A DNA stretch of 64,000 nt from NCBI GenBank assembly GCA_020205615.1, contig CM035168.1, forward strand, positions 124,072,795 through 124,136,794, given 5' to 3'. The position numbers and the translations under genes are program-made. Positions 25,829-41,849 of this stretch are shown in pieces. Within the stretch, counting starts at the first letter, position 1, and every line of letters begins with the position of its first letter. The notes under the pieces were generated by a model, which was given only the letters and a program-made list of their open reading frames with translations, was not told the origin of the DNA and did not search any database. The stretch is from Panax quinquefolius. Taxonomy: Eukaryota; Streptophyta; Magnoliopsida; Apiales; Araliaceae.

Positions 25829-28800
25829 TCAAACTACCATTTCAGCTTCTCTTTCATTTGTTGGAATCCCACGTCCAACCTCATTGTTGGTTTGTAGTGC
25901 TCAGGCACAGCAGCACCGCCCTGCACACAAATTTCAACTACTGCAGGGGCCTGACCATAGAAGTTCCTAAGCTCTCTCTTCAATAGAGGTTCTTTGATAT
26001 CAGGAACATGCCACACATATCTTGGTGGTATCAAGTCATCAAGCACTGCAGCCTGCCACCCGTGCTGCCCGTTCCGCTGCTGGTGCTTATGGGCCCCCAC
26101 AGTTCTGCGCCTTGTGTCCGCTGGGGCCCACATGCACCTCAGGACAATAGCCACAAACCCTCACTAGGTACATCTTCATCAACCTATTGGCTCCTCTCCT
26201 CATTTTCTCCCATGCTTGAAGTGTTTCTTCAGCAAGCAAGGCTGTGTCTTCCGCATTTGATGGGGGAACTATTTCTTTGTTGGTTATCTCTGTCAATATT
26301 GGTTCCTTTGGAGCTTCTGGATTAGGGTCTAGTAATTCACTTTCATCTGCATCAACAAATTCACTTTTTCCAGTGCGGATGATTGCCTTTCTTCTTCTTT
26401 TTGTGGGAAACACCGGCAAGTCAATGCCTGCTTGAATGCAGAGCTCAACAACTGCTGGAATTCGAGGGACTGAAAACCTCTCCTCATGAGTAATACGCTT
26501 TCCCAGACGGTCAAATAGGTGGTAGGCTTCAATTGGAACCAATATGTCTTCGACAACTGCATTTGTCCACTTGTGATGTCCCTTGCGGACTGAAGCATTT
26601 GGGCCTCTACACGACTTGAATGGATGCCCAACAGGTCCCACATGAATTTCATTACACCACCTGCAGCAGTGTTGTGGAATTAATTCACCATCTCCACATT
26701 TGATTGGTACAATTAGTTAATTTGACACGGTTCTGCAGATAAATAATTTTATGACCAGCTGGAATTTCCAGTTTGCTGTAAGTTCACATGCCATGAGTAA
26801 TAGTTTTAACAGTATAGTAGATAAAATCTTACTTGCAGGCATGAACAGGCACCACTTTCAAGAGCTTTTTGAGATTGTTAATCTGTGTTATTCTTGCATT
26901 CAAAACGCTGTATGCAACGGGAATTAATCTTTTGACCAGCAACCCATTCTTTGGAGGAGGGACTGATCTTTTAGGTTCGCCCTTCCTGCTCCTCCTCAGC
27001 CTCTCTCTAGCAGCTCTCCGCAACTCCACTATGGGTATAGCGAAGGGCTTCTTCTCTTTCTTTGAATAGTAACGAGGCAAATCAGCATTTTGAGGAGGAT
27101 GGTCGCATCTGATAGAGGACTGGCTGTGACATAAATCCTGAGGTCGGATTTTAAAGATTGTTTGAAGTCTGAATTTACTGTCAATGTACTGCAAAAAGTA
27201 CGGACAATGATTTTAATATGTTTTCTGAAATACAGTCATTGAATGAATAGAAAATTTAAATTCAACATTTTTATGACATTAACCTATCAACCATTATAGG
27301 AGTGTCAAATCACAAACTACATTTTGTACTGCTCACATTATCATATACATAGTTTGTAAAGATAAAATCGTAATTGGAGGATAGGTGAGCTCAAGTCATA
27401 GCATCTTCTTTTACATGATATTTAAAGATAAATATTTACAAATATACAGAATGTTGCAATATTGAATTGGGTTGCATTATTATTTTTACACGGAAGAGTA
27501 AACATAGAACTTGGAATATAGAGTTTAAATGTTTCCAGTGGTTCAATAGATAAGGAAAAGCAGAGGCAACGGATGGAAGAGCAATAATAAAAAGTTGTTG
27601 CTTCGTAAAGTAGGTATAAAACTCTTTTATAGGAAAATTCAGAGTTAAGGGGCCAGTGGAGGGGTGGAGTAGCAGAATCGTTCAGTTCTACAATGTCCAA
27701 GTCTTCAAGAAGTACATGTTTTTATAATTTGATGTGACACAATCATTTAGATGCCAAGTTCAAAGTTACAAAATCTGTGCATCTAGAAATGGAGAAAATT
27801 CTGAGGTCTCCAGGAAGATGAATAAAAGCAGCACAGGATCTTTAACTTCTTTTATCCTAATTCGCCTGAGTCAATGGTGTGAAATTCCTATAAAATTTAT
27901 TCTATTTCATACAGGAGATATAAAGTTTTCAATTGCCCTAAATTGTACCTTTACCTCCTATTGCAGCTTCTTTACCTGTGTTTCATAATGCATCCCTGTT
28001 TCAGGAGTCTTTCGATGAGTATTATACTTGTATAAGACAACTACCAAAGTTATTCGGAAAAAAAAATAATTAAGAAAGAACTTAAAATAAAAGATACAGA
28101 TGTGTTTGTTTATGGCATGACTGTTGTGTCTCATATCCATACAAACAACTATGTTTCTGATTTCCTAGACTCCAAAATGCTGGTTTTTCATTGAATAATT
28201 GATACAACTTTAGCAACAATAACAGCTTTAACAATTCAACATCCTTGAGGTCACCAAGCATCCTCCTAGCTGAACCCAAAAGGTCACCTATGTTCATAAT
28301 ATACCAGTTCCAAACTGTTTAAAAGATTAAAAAGCAGTGCCCTAAATATGGAGGAAAGCTCTGGGGGGCTTCAAGACCATTACTGTATAATTCATCAATC
28401 ATAAACACACAATATGATAATCAGTATATTCATAACAATTGTTGCTTCAGTTAAAACTTAAAAGGTCACTTAATGTTAAAAATATGATCATAATTAGCAA
28501 GTTTATCAAGGTAAATACAAGGCGCAAAAAAAAAAAAAAAAAAGAAGCAAGCTCATACTTTTACTCACAACCAGTTAGTGTATTAAGTTAAATGCTTAAA
28601 TGCACTGAGATAACTATACTTTATTTATTTATAAAAAAAAAAGACAAGAAACAAAATTGAACTTAATAAACTTTAGAACTTCCCATGAGAATTAAGGTAG
28701 AACATCATGTTTACCTTCAAAGAATCAAGAGAACCCAAAACATGTCGTGGATTGCATTTCAAGAATACCGATTAGTAGGGAAAGTTGTCCTTCCTTCAAT

Positions 28801-28851
28801 ATCCAATAAACTTGTAGGACCAAACTGAGAGTAAATGCAGCCACAGTTCAT
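25829..28851 (-). CDS. APO1: APO1-like chloroplast RNA-binding protein, frame broken by three single-base indels
   Basis: Exons in transcript order: 28851-28715, 27188-26833 and 26660-25829. The family is plant-specific. APO1 is needed in chloroplasts for splicing of some introns and accumulation of photosystem I and other 4Fe-4S complexes. Both APO domains are visible: WCNEIHVGPVGHPFKSC spanning the first intron join, and CGYCPEVHVGPSGHKAQNC, each with the zinc-type C..C..H..C pattern. The basic stretch LPRYYSKKEKKPFAIP and the closing segment also match APO1 rather than APO4. Three breaks: a missing base near 28768-28770 (exon 1 changes frame after PTNR), an extra base in the C-run 26094-26098 (just after the second domain), and a missing base near 25872, so the frame meets a stop at 25834 instead of 25829. 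Corrected, the length would be 441 residues, against 436 for Arabidopsis APO1. An acceptor two bases before the ATG implies a 5' UTR intron. Confidence 0.82.
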
Positions 28852-29870
28852 CCCTGAAATGAAATGAATACGTGTAGAGAGAAATTTATATTTGCATTGT
28901 ATAAGGGATGATTATTTATATCATGTAGAATTTGCGAATAATTGTGCGTGTATATATATATATAGAAAAGAAGGTACTTACCGCAAATGGTTGAGGATTC
29001 TTTAATTAATGAAAAACGATGGAATTTTAGCTACAGAACCTCCCAAGCTCCCATCTGAAACGATTACTGTAGTTCCAAGTGTGCGCGTGTCGAGTGAGAG
29101 ATATAGTTGGGCTGGGCCCTGTTTGTTTCAGCTTTTTCAGAAGCAGAAATGGTTTGGGCTAACCGTTCGCAGATATTGCTAACTGCTAAGAGAGGAGAAA
29201 TATCCACTTCTCTTTTTCTAGTTTTCACATTTTGGTCTTTTTATTTGGAGTTGATATTAAAAAAAAAAACAAAATTATGAAATCTGGTAATTATTATTTC
29301 TAATTGTTTTTACAAATTATTGGTACTCGTAAAATCACTACAATTGTCAAGAAATTAATTTTTGTCAAATAAAAAATTACTACATCTTGTATGTGCCCAT
29401 AACTTTGTCTGTTTTGCATGTTACTCCATTATTGTTGATTTTATGCTTATATTGTCATTGTATCGAAAAAAGAGTGTTATTTATTGGACAAAAAATAGTA
29501 AGAGAGTCAAAGTTATATTTAATACTTGGGGTAATATTAAAAACTAAGCAATTAATGCTTACTTAAAATTTATTAAGAGACAAAAACAGTCTTCTAAAAC
29601 GACTTATATTTATAAGATTTAAGGAACGGAGGGAGTACTTTCTTTTTTATACTATTTGTGGTCAAAAAATTTGTGTTACTTAAATTACCTTGAGTTCTTC
29701 TACTCTTGGCACCTTATCCAGATTATCTTGTGGGCTACTTAAATTGAAATGTAATAGTATGGCATGGATTCTCAAGTTTCCACTTCACTCTCTTAAATTC
29801 CACCTATATATATCCCTAAATTTGAAATATAATAGTGTAGATTCTGCAAAAATCAGTAAGAATAATCTAT
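28852..29870. other. APO1-like 5' leader, promoter and spacer
   Basis: The leader and promoter of the - strand APO1-like gene should lie in 28857-29160. To the right the DNA is AT-rich. At 29620-29636 is the sequence aacggagggagtac, a typical right end of Stowaway/mariner MITEs, but no matching left end is seen nearby. Confidence 0.45.
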
Positions 29871-29880
29871 AGTGTATTTC

Positions 29881-30195
29881 ACTGCCTCTACAATGCCTTC
29901 TTCTATTGTTTGATGCTGCTGCTGGTGGGTTATCTAGTTGTTGCTATTTGGCAGCTGCATTGTATTATTGGCATTGTTGGGTCTGTCTTGTCCCCAGGCT
30001 AGCTCATTGTTTGATTTATTTTCAAAATTAGGTAGGGTTGTTTGTATTTGCAATCTGTAGCTCCTTATGCAGCCTTCTGTGTTTATGTTTTTGCTTTTGG
30101 TTACTGTTGTCAGATAATCACTGTATGGGGTATAATGCCTCATTATCTTTGTATCTCTCTTTTTTTTAATGAAGTTTAAATTTAGCGAAAAAAAA
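29881..30195 (+). mobile_element. 5'-truncated LINE copy with poly(A) tail and target-site duplication
   Basis: The 315-bp insert ends in a run of nine A (30187-30195), after a 3' end typical of plant LINEs (tctttttttt, aatgaag, tttagcg). It is flanked by a perfect 10-bp direct repeat, agtgtatttc, at 29871-29880 and 30196-30205. This is the mark of target-primed reverse transcription. Only the 3' tail survives, with no reverse-transcriptase frame. Confidence 0.8.
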
Positions 30196-30205
30196 AGTGT
30201 ATTTC

Positions 30206-30746
30206 CATTTTTTAATTTTAGTGACAAAACTTGGTAATTACCACTAAGTAAGAATATATATTTAGGTTACTGTTATTGATATAGACAGCAAAAACTGGAG
30301 CAGGAGTTCATATTTAGGTTTGAATAAGATGAATTATAAAAATGATGATTTCACAAGAATACTAGTTAATGCAGGAACACTTTATTACATCCATATTCGG
30401 AATAAATATCAATTTGCTTCCTCTGCTTAACAAACAATGAATGAATTGCACTCTAAGAAACAATAATAATATAATAATGTTATTATGTTACAACAATAAT
30501 TTTTTTTTGAATAGTAAATATATTTTTAAACTAATTTAAGCGTCAATCAAAACTAAATTCTTTTTCGAACGCTTTTAAGAACTATATATATATATATATA
30601 TATATAATAACAATTCAAATAATACTAATTTATTACTAATTTGGATGTAAATGAATGGTATCTATTCTAATCATTTCACCCACAATTTTTGTGGGTATTT
30701 TGATGGTTCGAATTGCCTGGACACGTCAGTGCTCCAAAGTCCAAAC

Positions 30747-30809
<63 letters not shown>

Positions 30810-30811
30810 TG
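30206..30811. other. Spacer and carboxypeptidase 3' UTR with (TA)n(GA)n microsatellite
   Basis: AT-rich DNA. At 30747-30806 a TA repeat passes into a GA repeat that ends only five bases from the carboxypeptidase stop codon (30814-30812), so the repeat should be the start of its 3' UTR, reading (TC)n(TA)n in the mRNA. A second TA run is at about 30584-30607. Confidence 0.7.
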
Positions 30812-36387
<5,576 letters not shown>

Positions 36388-36390
36388 TAA

Positions 36391-36600
36391 CACTACTACA
36401 AAATATTAAATAGACAACAGTTAAACCATAAAAACATTGTGATATTTTTTTTTACAATATTTTTTAAAAAAAACGTTATAGATATATATGTAAAAACGTT
36501 ATCTATTTAAATAAAAAGAGTATTTTTTTAATTTTAAATAGATAACATTTTTTTTTTAAAACGTTGTCTATCAATAAAAACACGGAGCTAAAAAAAAAGA
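36391..36600 (+). repeat. Left subterminal region of the CACTA element
   Basis: Contains three copies of an aaaacgtt(a/g)t motif, near 36470, 36493 and 36558, the likely transposase-binding motif also found inside the other end. Confidence 0.7.
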
Positions 36601-36707
36601 CGGTTAAATGTAAACTTAAAAACCGAGTGTCTTCGTCTCTCATCTCTCTCGTTCCATGTGGAAAACAAAAGCTAGGGTTTTCCTGTAACTCTCAAATCTC
36701 TAGATCC

Positions 36708-37389
36708 ATGGCAAAGACAAGCGGATGGCACACTTTAACACCGATCGACAGTCGGTTCGTTGCACCGAATATTGGGATTTTTCAGGTACAGGATCTAACT
36801 TTTAGTTTCCTCTCTTGTTCATCATTACCGTTCTTCTTTTCTTCTTCGTCTTCCGATTTTAATTTGGATCCTAATACCGTCTCTGTCCACCATACCCTAA
36901 ACCTCCTCAAAACATGTCAAAACATGGCCCAACTGTTCCGAATCCAAGCTCGTCTGCTCACGTCTGCTCTCTTCCAAAACCCATCTTTCGCCGGCCGAAT
37001 TTTGAAGCTTTTTGCAGATTTCGGTGACCTCGATTACACTCTATTGATTTTTCGATGTATTTCTTTACCCGATACTTTTTGTATAAATATTGTTATAAAG
37101 TCCTATGCTTTTCAGTGAGGGATTTGGTGTCTTGGAATTCTATGGTTGGGATGGGGTTAAAGCTCTTTCGGCAAATGGTTGGGATGGGGTTTAAAGGTAA
37201 TGATACGACCATGGTGACTGTGGTTTCTGCTTGTGGTAGGTCAGCTAGACTGAAGGAAGGAAAATCTGTTCACGGATCTCTTGTAAGGACATTTTTTAAG
37301 CTAAGTTTGTTTATTAATACAGCGTTGATAGATATGTATAGCAAGTGCCAAAGAGTTACTGTTTTTGAATATTCATTTCTTTTAATGTA
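36708..37389 (+). pseudogene. Pentatricopeptide repeat (PPR) gene fragment captured by the CACTA element
   Basis: An open frame from ATG 36708 runs to 37118. Its first 26 codons (MAKTSGWHTLTPIDSRF...) end at a possible exon border and are not clearly PPR. From about 36880 the text is the N-terminal part of a plant organelle PPR protein (LLKTCQNMAQLFRIQARLL). After a stop at 37116-37118 a second piece in another frame reads RDLVSWNSMVGMG, then ACGRSARLKEGKSVHG and TALIDMYSKC, typical of PLS-class PPR repeats. The middle repeats are missing between the pieces. The parent gene must be elsewhere in the genome. Non-functional as a PPR protein. Confidence 0.8.
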
Positions 37390-37892
37390 AATTATGCACT
37401 TTAAGTGAACTTGTAGATTATTTCTTCTAGTATGTTACACTAAATATTATTTCTCCTAAAATAAAATGTGAATGCAGATGTAGTGAAGTTTAAAATATTA
37501 TTTCTCCTAAAATATTATTTCTTCTAGTATGTTACACTAACTTGTAGAATTATGCAATTTTGTACACTGAAAGTGTAGTGAAGTTTGCATCGTAGAAGCA
37601 TTTGGATTATACAAGTATAAAGAAGTGTGTATAAGTTTGAATAATCCTATTCAGTACAGAACATGTTAACTCTTGATGTTGTTTCCCTTCAAGCTTTCCC
37701 TTTAATATGTGAATGTGTAATTAGCAAATGACACTCTATTGCATGATATTCAGCATTTATAGTGTGTACAACCCGATTGGTATGAGTAGCATTTCCCACT
37801 TAAACATAGCAGTTATTTTCAGACTAAAAGACACCTTTAATTAGTTGATGAAAACTCTTCTAATCCTTCGTTGACTGCTGTTTCTATTTCAG

Positions 37893-38010
37893 TTTGAATG
37901 CAACTGACTTTATGGAAAGACTCAAAGGGAAGAAACTGGTGTTTGTTGGAGATTCTCTCAATAGAAATATGTTCCAACATTCTTCCCAGTTCCCATTAAT
38001 AGTCTTTGGG
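37893..38010 (+). pseudogene. Trichome birefringence-like (TBL) O-acetyltransferase exon fragment
   Basis: After an AG acceptor at 37891-37892 comes [20 protein letters not shown], with the GDS motif of the TBL family that O-acetylates cell-wall polysaccharides in the Golgi. The family text fades after LNRNMF. Only about 30 codons are recognisable, so no enzyme can be made. Confidence 0.7.
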
Positions 38011-38067
38011 TATGTGCTATTCATTGAATCCCATCTAATTATATAGAATTTTATAACTATTAATTTT

Positions 38068-38330
38068 ATGGCAAACAGCCAGCTAGTAATGACCAAACAG
38101 ATGCAGGCAATGCAGGCTTTGGCACTTGAGCATAATATTGATCTATCACTTCCTGCAAATGCCAATTTGATGGTGCAGCTTATTCTGCTCATGCAGTCCT
38201 GGATGGTTTCTCAGCACAAAGCGACTGAAAGCAATATGGATGGACATTCCTCATCTGTCCCTATGACAAAGCAGCAGGTGAGAACTTTTTCTGTATTAAA
38301 TGGAAAGGCTAACTCGCAAATTGAGGTGAG
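38068..38330 (+). pseudogene. BRAHMA (BRM) chromatin-remodeller exon fragment
   Basis: The frame reads SQLVMTKQMQAMQALALEHN, then PANANLMVQL and SSSVPMTKQQV. This matches, from memory, the N-terminal glutamine-rich region of plant BRM SWI/SNF ATPases. About 85 codons remain. The ATPase and bromodomain are absent. It may use a donor at the gtgag near 38325. Confidence 0.75.
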
Positions 38331-38946
38331 AACTTAATTTTGTTTCTGCTATTGGTACATTTTAAACAGAAACTTTGAATTGTTCTGTTGTTTAATAAAT
38401 GGGTATTTAATCTCTATGGCAGTTTTCTTTTGCTTAATTACATGTTGAAGATAAAGATGACTTTCCTCCGAATGCACATAAGTGGGATTTGGATACAGAA
38501 TTGATTTTATGGTAGAGTGTAATAGTTGTAAAATAAGATTTTATTCCTCTGCTTGGCTACACATTGTGCTGGTTAAAATTACATTCGATAATATTCACAT
38601 CTACTGTCTGCCATCTACTTGTAGCAGTATGTTATAATAAAACAAAATATTATACTGATTTTGTTGCTAAAACCTATGAGAACTGGATTTGATTTATGCG
38701 GCAACTATAGCATCTAGCCTGGCAGTACAAGGCCATTTGATGTTTCAGTTGGTCGATCTTAGATGGAATATAATATTAACACTTTAAGATAATCGTTTAA
38801 TAAGCATGGATGTGAATATTAAAAGGATTGTTAGACTTGCTAAATGCTACAATTTTCCTAGTGTAGAATTAATTTGTGATCAGTCTTCATATTTTTGTAC
38901 TTATAGTGCATTTAATAGTCTTCTAACTATCGGTAATTGCTGACAG

Positions 38947-39508
38947 TTGGAGGTGATTGGTATAGATGAAGCTCAATTCTTTGATGACCTGTATGATTTC
39001 TGCCGCAAGGCAGCTGATAATGATGGTAAAACTATAGTAATTGCTGGCCTAGACGGTGACTACTTGAGGTGCTGTACAAAACGAATATCCTTGTTTTTCC
39101 ATAACCTTGTAATATCTTATAAGAATTACAGGCGTGTCTTCATTTAATGATGCTTTTCTTTTGTTGTTCATGCTTTGGCATGACATTTGTTCCCAGTTTA
39201 GTAGACACCTCATAAAGCTTATTCGCAGAAGGAGCTTTGGGTCGGTGCTTGACATAATACCCCTTGCTGATACCATAACAAAGCTGACAGCTCGATGCGA
39301 ACTATGTGGCAAACGGGCCTTTTTTACCTTAAGGAAGATAGATGATTCACAGACAGAGCTTATAGGTGGCGCTGATGTGTACATGCCTGTTTGCCACCAA
39401 CATTATGTCAATCGACAAAGCTGTCAAGGAAGCTGCAAGAGTTGTCTTAGAGTCTCATCAAAAAGTTCAGAGTGATCACACTCTTGAGGCAGCTGCAGTT
39501 ATTTAGTA
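38947..39508 (+). pseudogene. Thymidine kinase (TK1 type) fragment, two exons with intron
   Basis: Exon 1 (38947-39070) reads [20 protein letters not shown] then [15 protein letters not shown], containing the DEAQFF Walker-B-type motif. After an intron with stop codons, exon 2 (about 39230-39508) reads [19 protein letters not shown], the zinc-ribbon [14 protein letters not shown], and [17 protein letters not shown] one-base shift near 39415 moves the C-terminal tail into another frame. The N-terminal P-loop half is missing. TK1 enzymes phosphorylate deoxythymidine; this copy cannot. Confidence 0.85.
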
Positions 39509-39813
39509 AAATCTCTGGTTTGTTTTGCATCCTATTAATATTACCAAGGACTTTTTACTTGTTTGAATTGGTTTTATTGTATGTGTTATGTCAGATTTGG
39601 ACCTTCATTATTGAGTTAATGAAGACTCAGGAATCGACTGGTGAAAGCAGTAGTACAGGACGAAATGATATACTAACAATATCGGGCCAGCATTTGTTGG
39701 AAGGTACAGGAGTAAGCTTCAAAGTTACTAACCCAGTTTGCTAGTTATGTCCATGATTTTGTTGTACATATCTTTGTGTCGAGTAAGAATTGATTTATGT
39801 TATATTGTTGCAG

Positions 39814-39890
39814 AGGTCAGAGGGTTCTGCCAATTGTGATTGACCCAGGGCTTTACTTAGCTAGGAGAGTTCAAATGGGTCTAATCACTG
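39814..39890 (+). pseudogene. GlcAT14-type glucuronosyltransferase (GT14) exon fragment
   Basis: After a CAG acceptor at 39811-39813 the frame reads GQRVLPIVIDPGLYLARR, a hallmark stretch of the plant GT14 family that adds glucuronic acid to arabinogalactan proteins. The family similarity then stops. An unrecognised protein-like stretch, GESSSTGRNDILTISGQHLL, lies just upstream at about 39617-39742. Confidence 0.65.
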
Positions 39891-40629
39891 AGCAGTCATT
39901 TACTTATGGGTATTATTTTGCATTGTTTACTTTCAGCAACTTCCATATTGTTCATGAGAATGTTACTATATTGATGGATTCTGCAATTTTGTTCTTTGGG
40001 GTGTTGCCCTTGTTTTGGAAGGTGAGTGTTTCAGCTTTGTTTTTGACAACCCTGCTGCCAGAGGGTTCCTTTTTCTGATTTACTTCTTGATTGCAGAAAT
40101 CAGGGGAATTTTTGGTGGTCACTGGCTTCAATGCGGAGATTAGCTTTTTTATTACCCTAGAAGATAAAAGTAATAAAAGGCTCATTATGTTTATGATTTT
40201 GTTTATTTCTTTCTTTTTTTAGTAAATATTTTTACTCAATAAAGATGTTAAATGTAAATTTATTAGATCAGCTATAATTTGCACTCAGGTTCCCAGTTTG
40301 GCTACCTTGTCTTATTAAATTTATTTGATCAGTTATGTTGTGTACCATTTGCAATGCCAGATGCTTTAAATAGCTAGAAGTTTATAAAGAAAGAATGCCT
40401 ATGTCTTATAGGTCTTGATATAATGTTGCATTGTGGAGCAGCTGAAATGTTTAATAGTTTCTTAATCTTTGGGTCTGATGTGACTTAACAATGTTCAGCT
40501 CCTTGTTGGACTGGATTAGGTTTACTAGATTTGCACTCAGGTACTGGTCCTTACATGTGTTGGTGTAGCTGAAGTATTTTACTTTCTCATGGTATATGAA
40601 ATTGTATAATACCATTTGTTTATTTACAG

Positions 40630-40754
40630 TTGCTGTATAGGAAGTACAGTGGAAATTTCTTGGTAAATCTGTTGGGCAAATGGCAAGAATCTGAATATTC
40701 GGGTCAATCAGTCCCGGTTGGTGGTCTTGCTTACTATGTGACTGCACCGTCAAG
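40630..40754 (+). pseudogene. Sec61-alpha exon captured with both splice sites
   Basis: A 125-bp exon bordered by TTTACAG and GTAATA. The frame reads LLYRKYSGNFLVNLLGKWQ then SEYSGQSVPVGGLAYYVTAP, matching from memory the region before a late membrane span of the plant ER translocon channel Sec61-alpha. It is open and could be spliced as one exon of a chimeric transcript, but most of the protein is missing. Confidence 0.8.
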
Positions 40755-41319
40755 GTAATAAAGCTCCTTCTTTTTGCTTCCATTTTAGCAAAAAAAATTT
40801 GTTGGTATATTCCATTTTAGCAATTTGAATCAGGTCGTACACTTGCTACTACAATATGGCCAATGTGGTACGCTCACCAGTACTATTTATATCTATGCTC
40901 TTAGAATTCTTTCAATTAGTAGTTGGGACATACTATATTTTGTCATCAAAAAACCAATTTGAACCTGTTATTGTGACAATCATAGTTGTAGTTCAGTTTC
41001 AGTTTCTAGCTCGCATTCAATACACAAATTAGAAAGAGTTGGTTCATGTTTGTGAGTTGAAGTATTGGATGGTATATATATTCGAGTTTTGTTTTGTCTT
41101 CTTAATGCTCTTTGATCTTAAGCATGCATAATTTGTGGCAGATGGGAGAGATCGTATACACTATCCTGCTTTCTACATTGGTGTTGTGAAAAGAAGAAAA
41201 TGCTTAGTTGGGAGGGATAAAGTGAGATGGATAACATCCCAAGTATTAGGGGTTTGATTCTTGTACCAACCAGTATGTGATGGTTGTTAACTCAATTTTG
41301 TTTCAATGATAATATACAG

Positions 41320-41431
41320 TAATCTTGCTCTTGTAAGGGCAGATGTTTCCAGGCTTCCTTTCACATCAGGTTCAGTTGATGCAGTTCATTCTGGTGCAGC
41401 GCTACATTGCTGGCCATCTCCTTCGAATGCA
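41320..41431 (+). pseudogene. Plastid SAM-methyltransferase exon fragment
   Basis: Bordered by ATACAG and GTAAGT. Reads NLALVRADVSRLPFTSGSVD then AVHSGAALHCWPSPSNA, the SAM-binding-domain region of the plant family of uncharacterised chloroplast methyltransferases (At1g78140/At2g41040 type). A degraded continuation (RVFRK then a stop) follows an acceptor near 41492-41493. Confidence 0.75.
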
Positions 41432-41849
41432 GTAAGTTCTTTTTATGGTTGCATATCATGCGAGACTGAGTACTTGAAAAATATTCTTTAACAGTCTGCA
41501 CGAGTATTCCGGAAGTGATGGCAATGTAGCAATAAGAATTAAGGTGGAATATATACTTATGGTAGAAGGTGTACAAGAACTGGACAAATGAAACTTATAT
41601 TGCTTCTTCAGTGTAATTTATATTGAAAAGTGAATTTGAGATGTATATATGGATAGTTTGGTAAATATTTTGTGGATGTAGTAATTTGAAACTGTAAACA
41701 AATGGTATTATTGGGATGTATTTTGAATGGTTGATACATTTTAGTTTTTAATTTAAATGAGAATTTAGACCTTTTAGCTATATATCATGGCATTGCAGGT
41801 GCATTGATAATATAGGTGAACCACAATATTTTTTTTTCTTTTTTTTTTC

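Noticed and set aside
26661..26828. Continuing the first APO exon with GHKII-type text in the intron
   Set aside because: Using the acceptor at 26661-26663 instead restores a perfect APO domain (K|WCNEIHVG); the intron text is a coincidence.
25829..28851. APO4 as the identity of the APO gene
   Set aside because: The LPRYYSKKEKKPF segment, the two domain sequences and the C-terminal ending fit APO1 better, as far as memory of the family allows.
29620..29636. Stowaway/mariner right end (aacggagggagtac)
   Set aside because: No left end or target duplication found, so it is not listed as an element.
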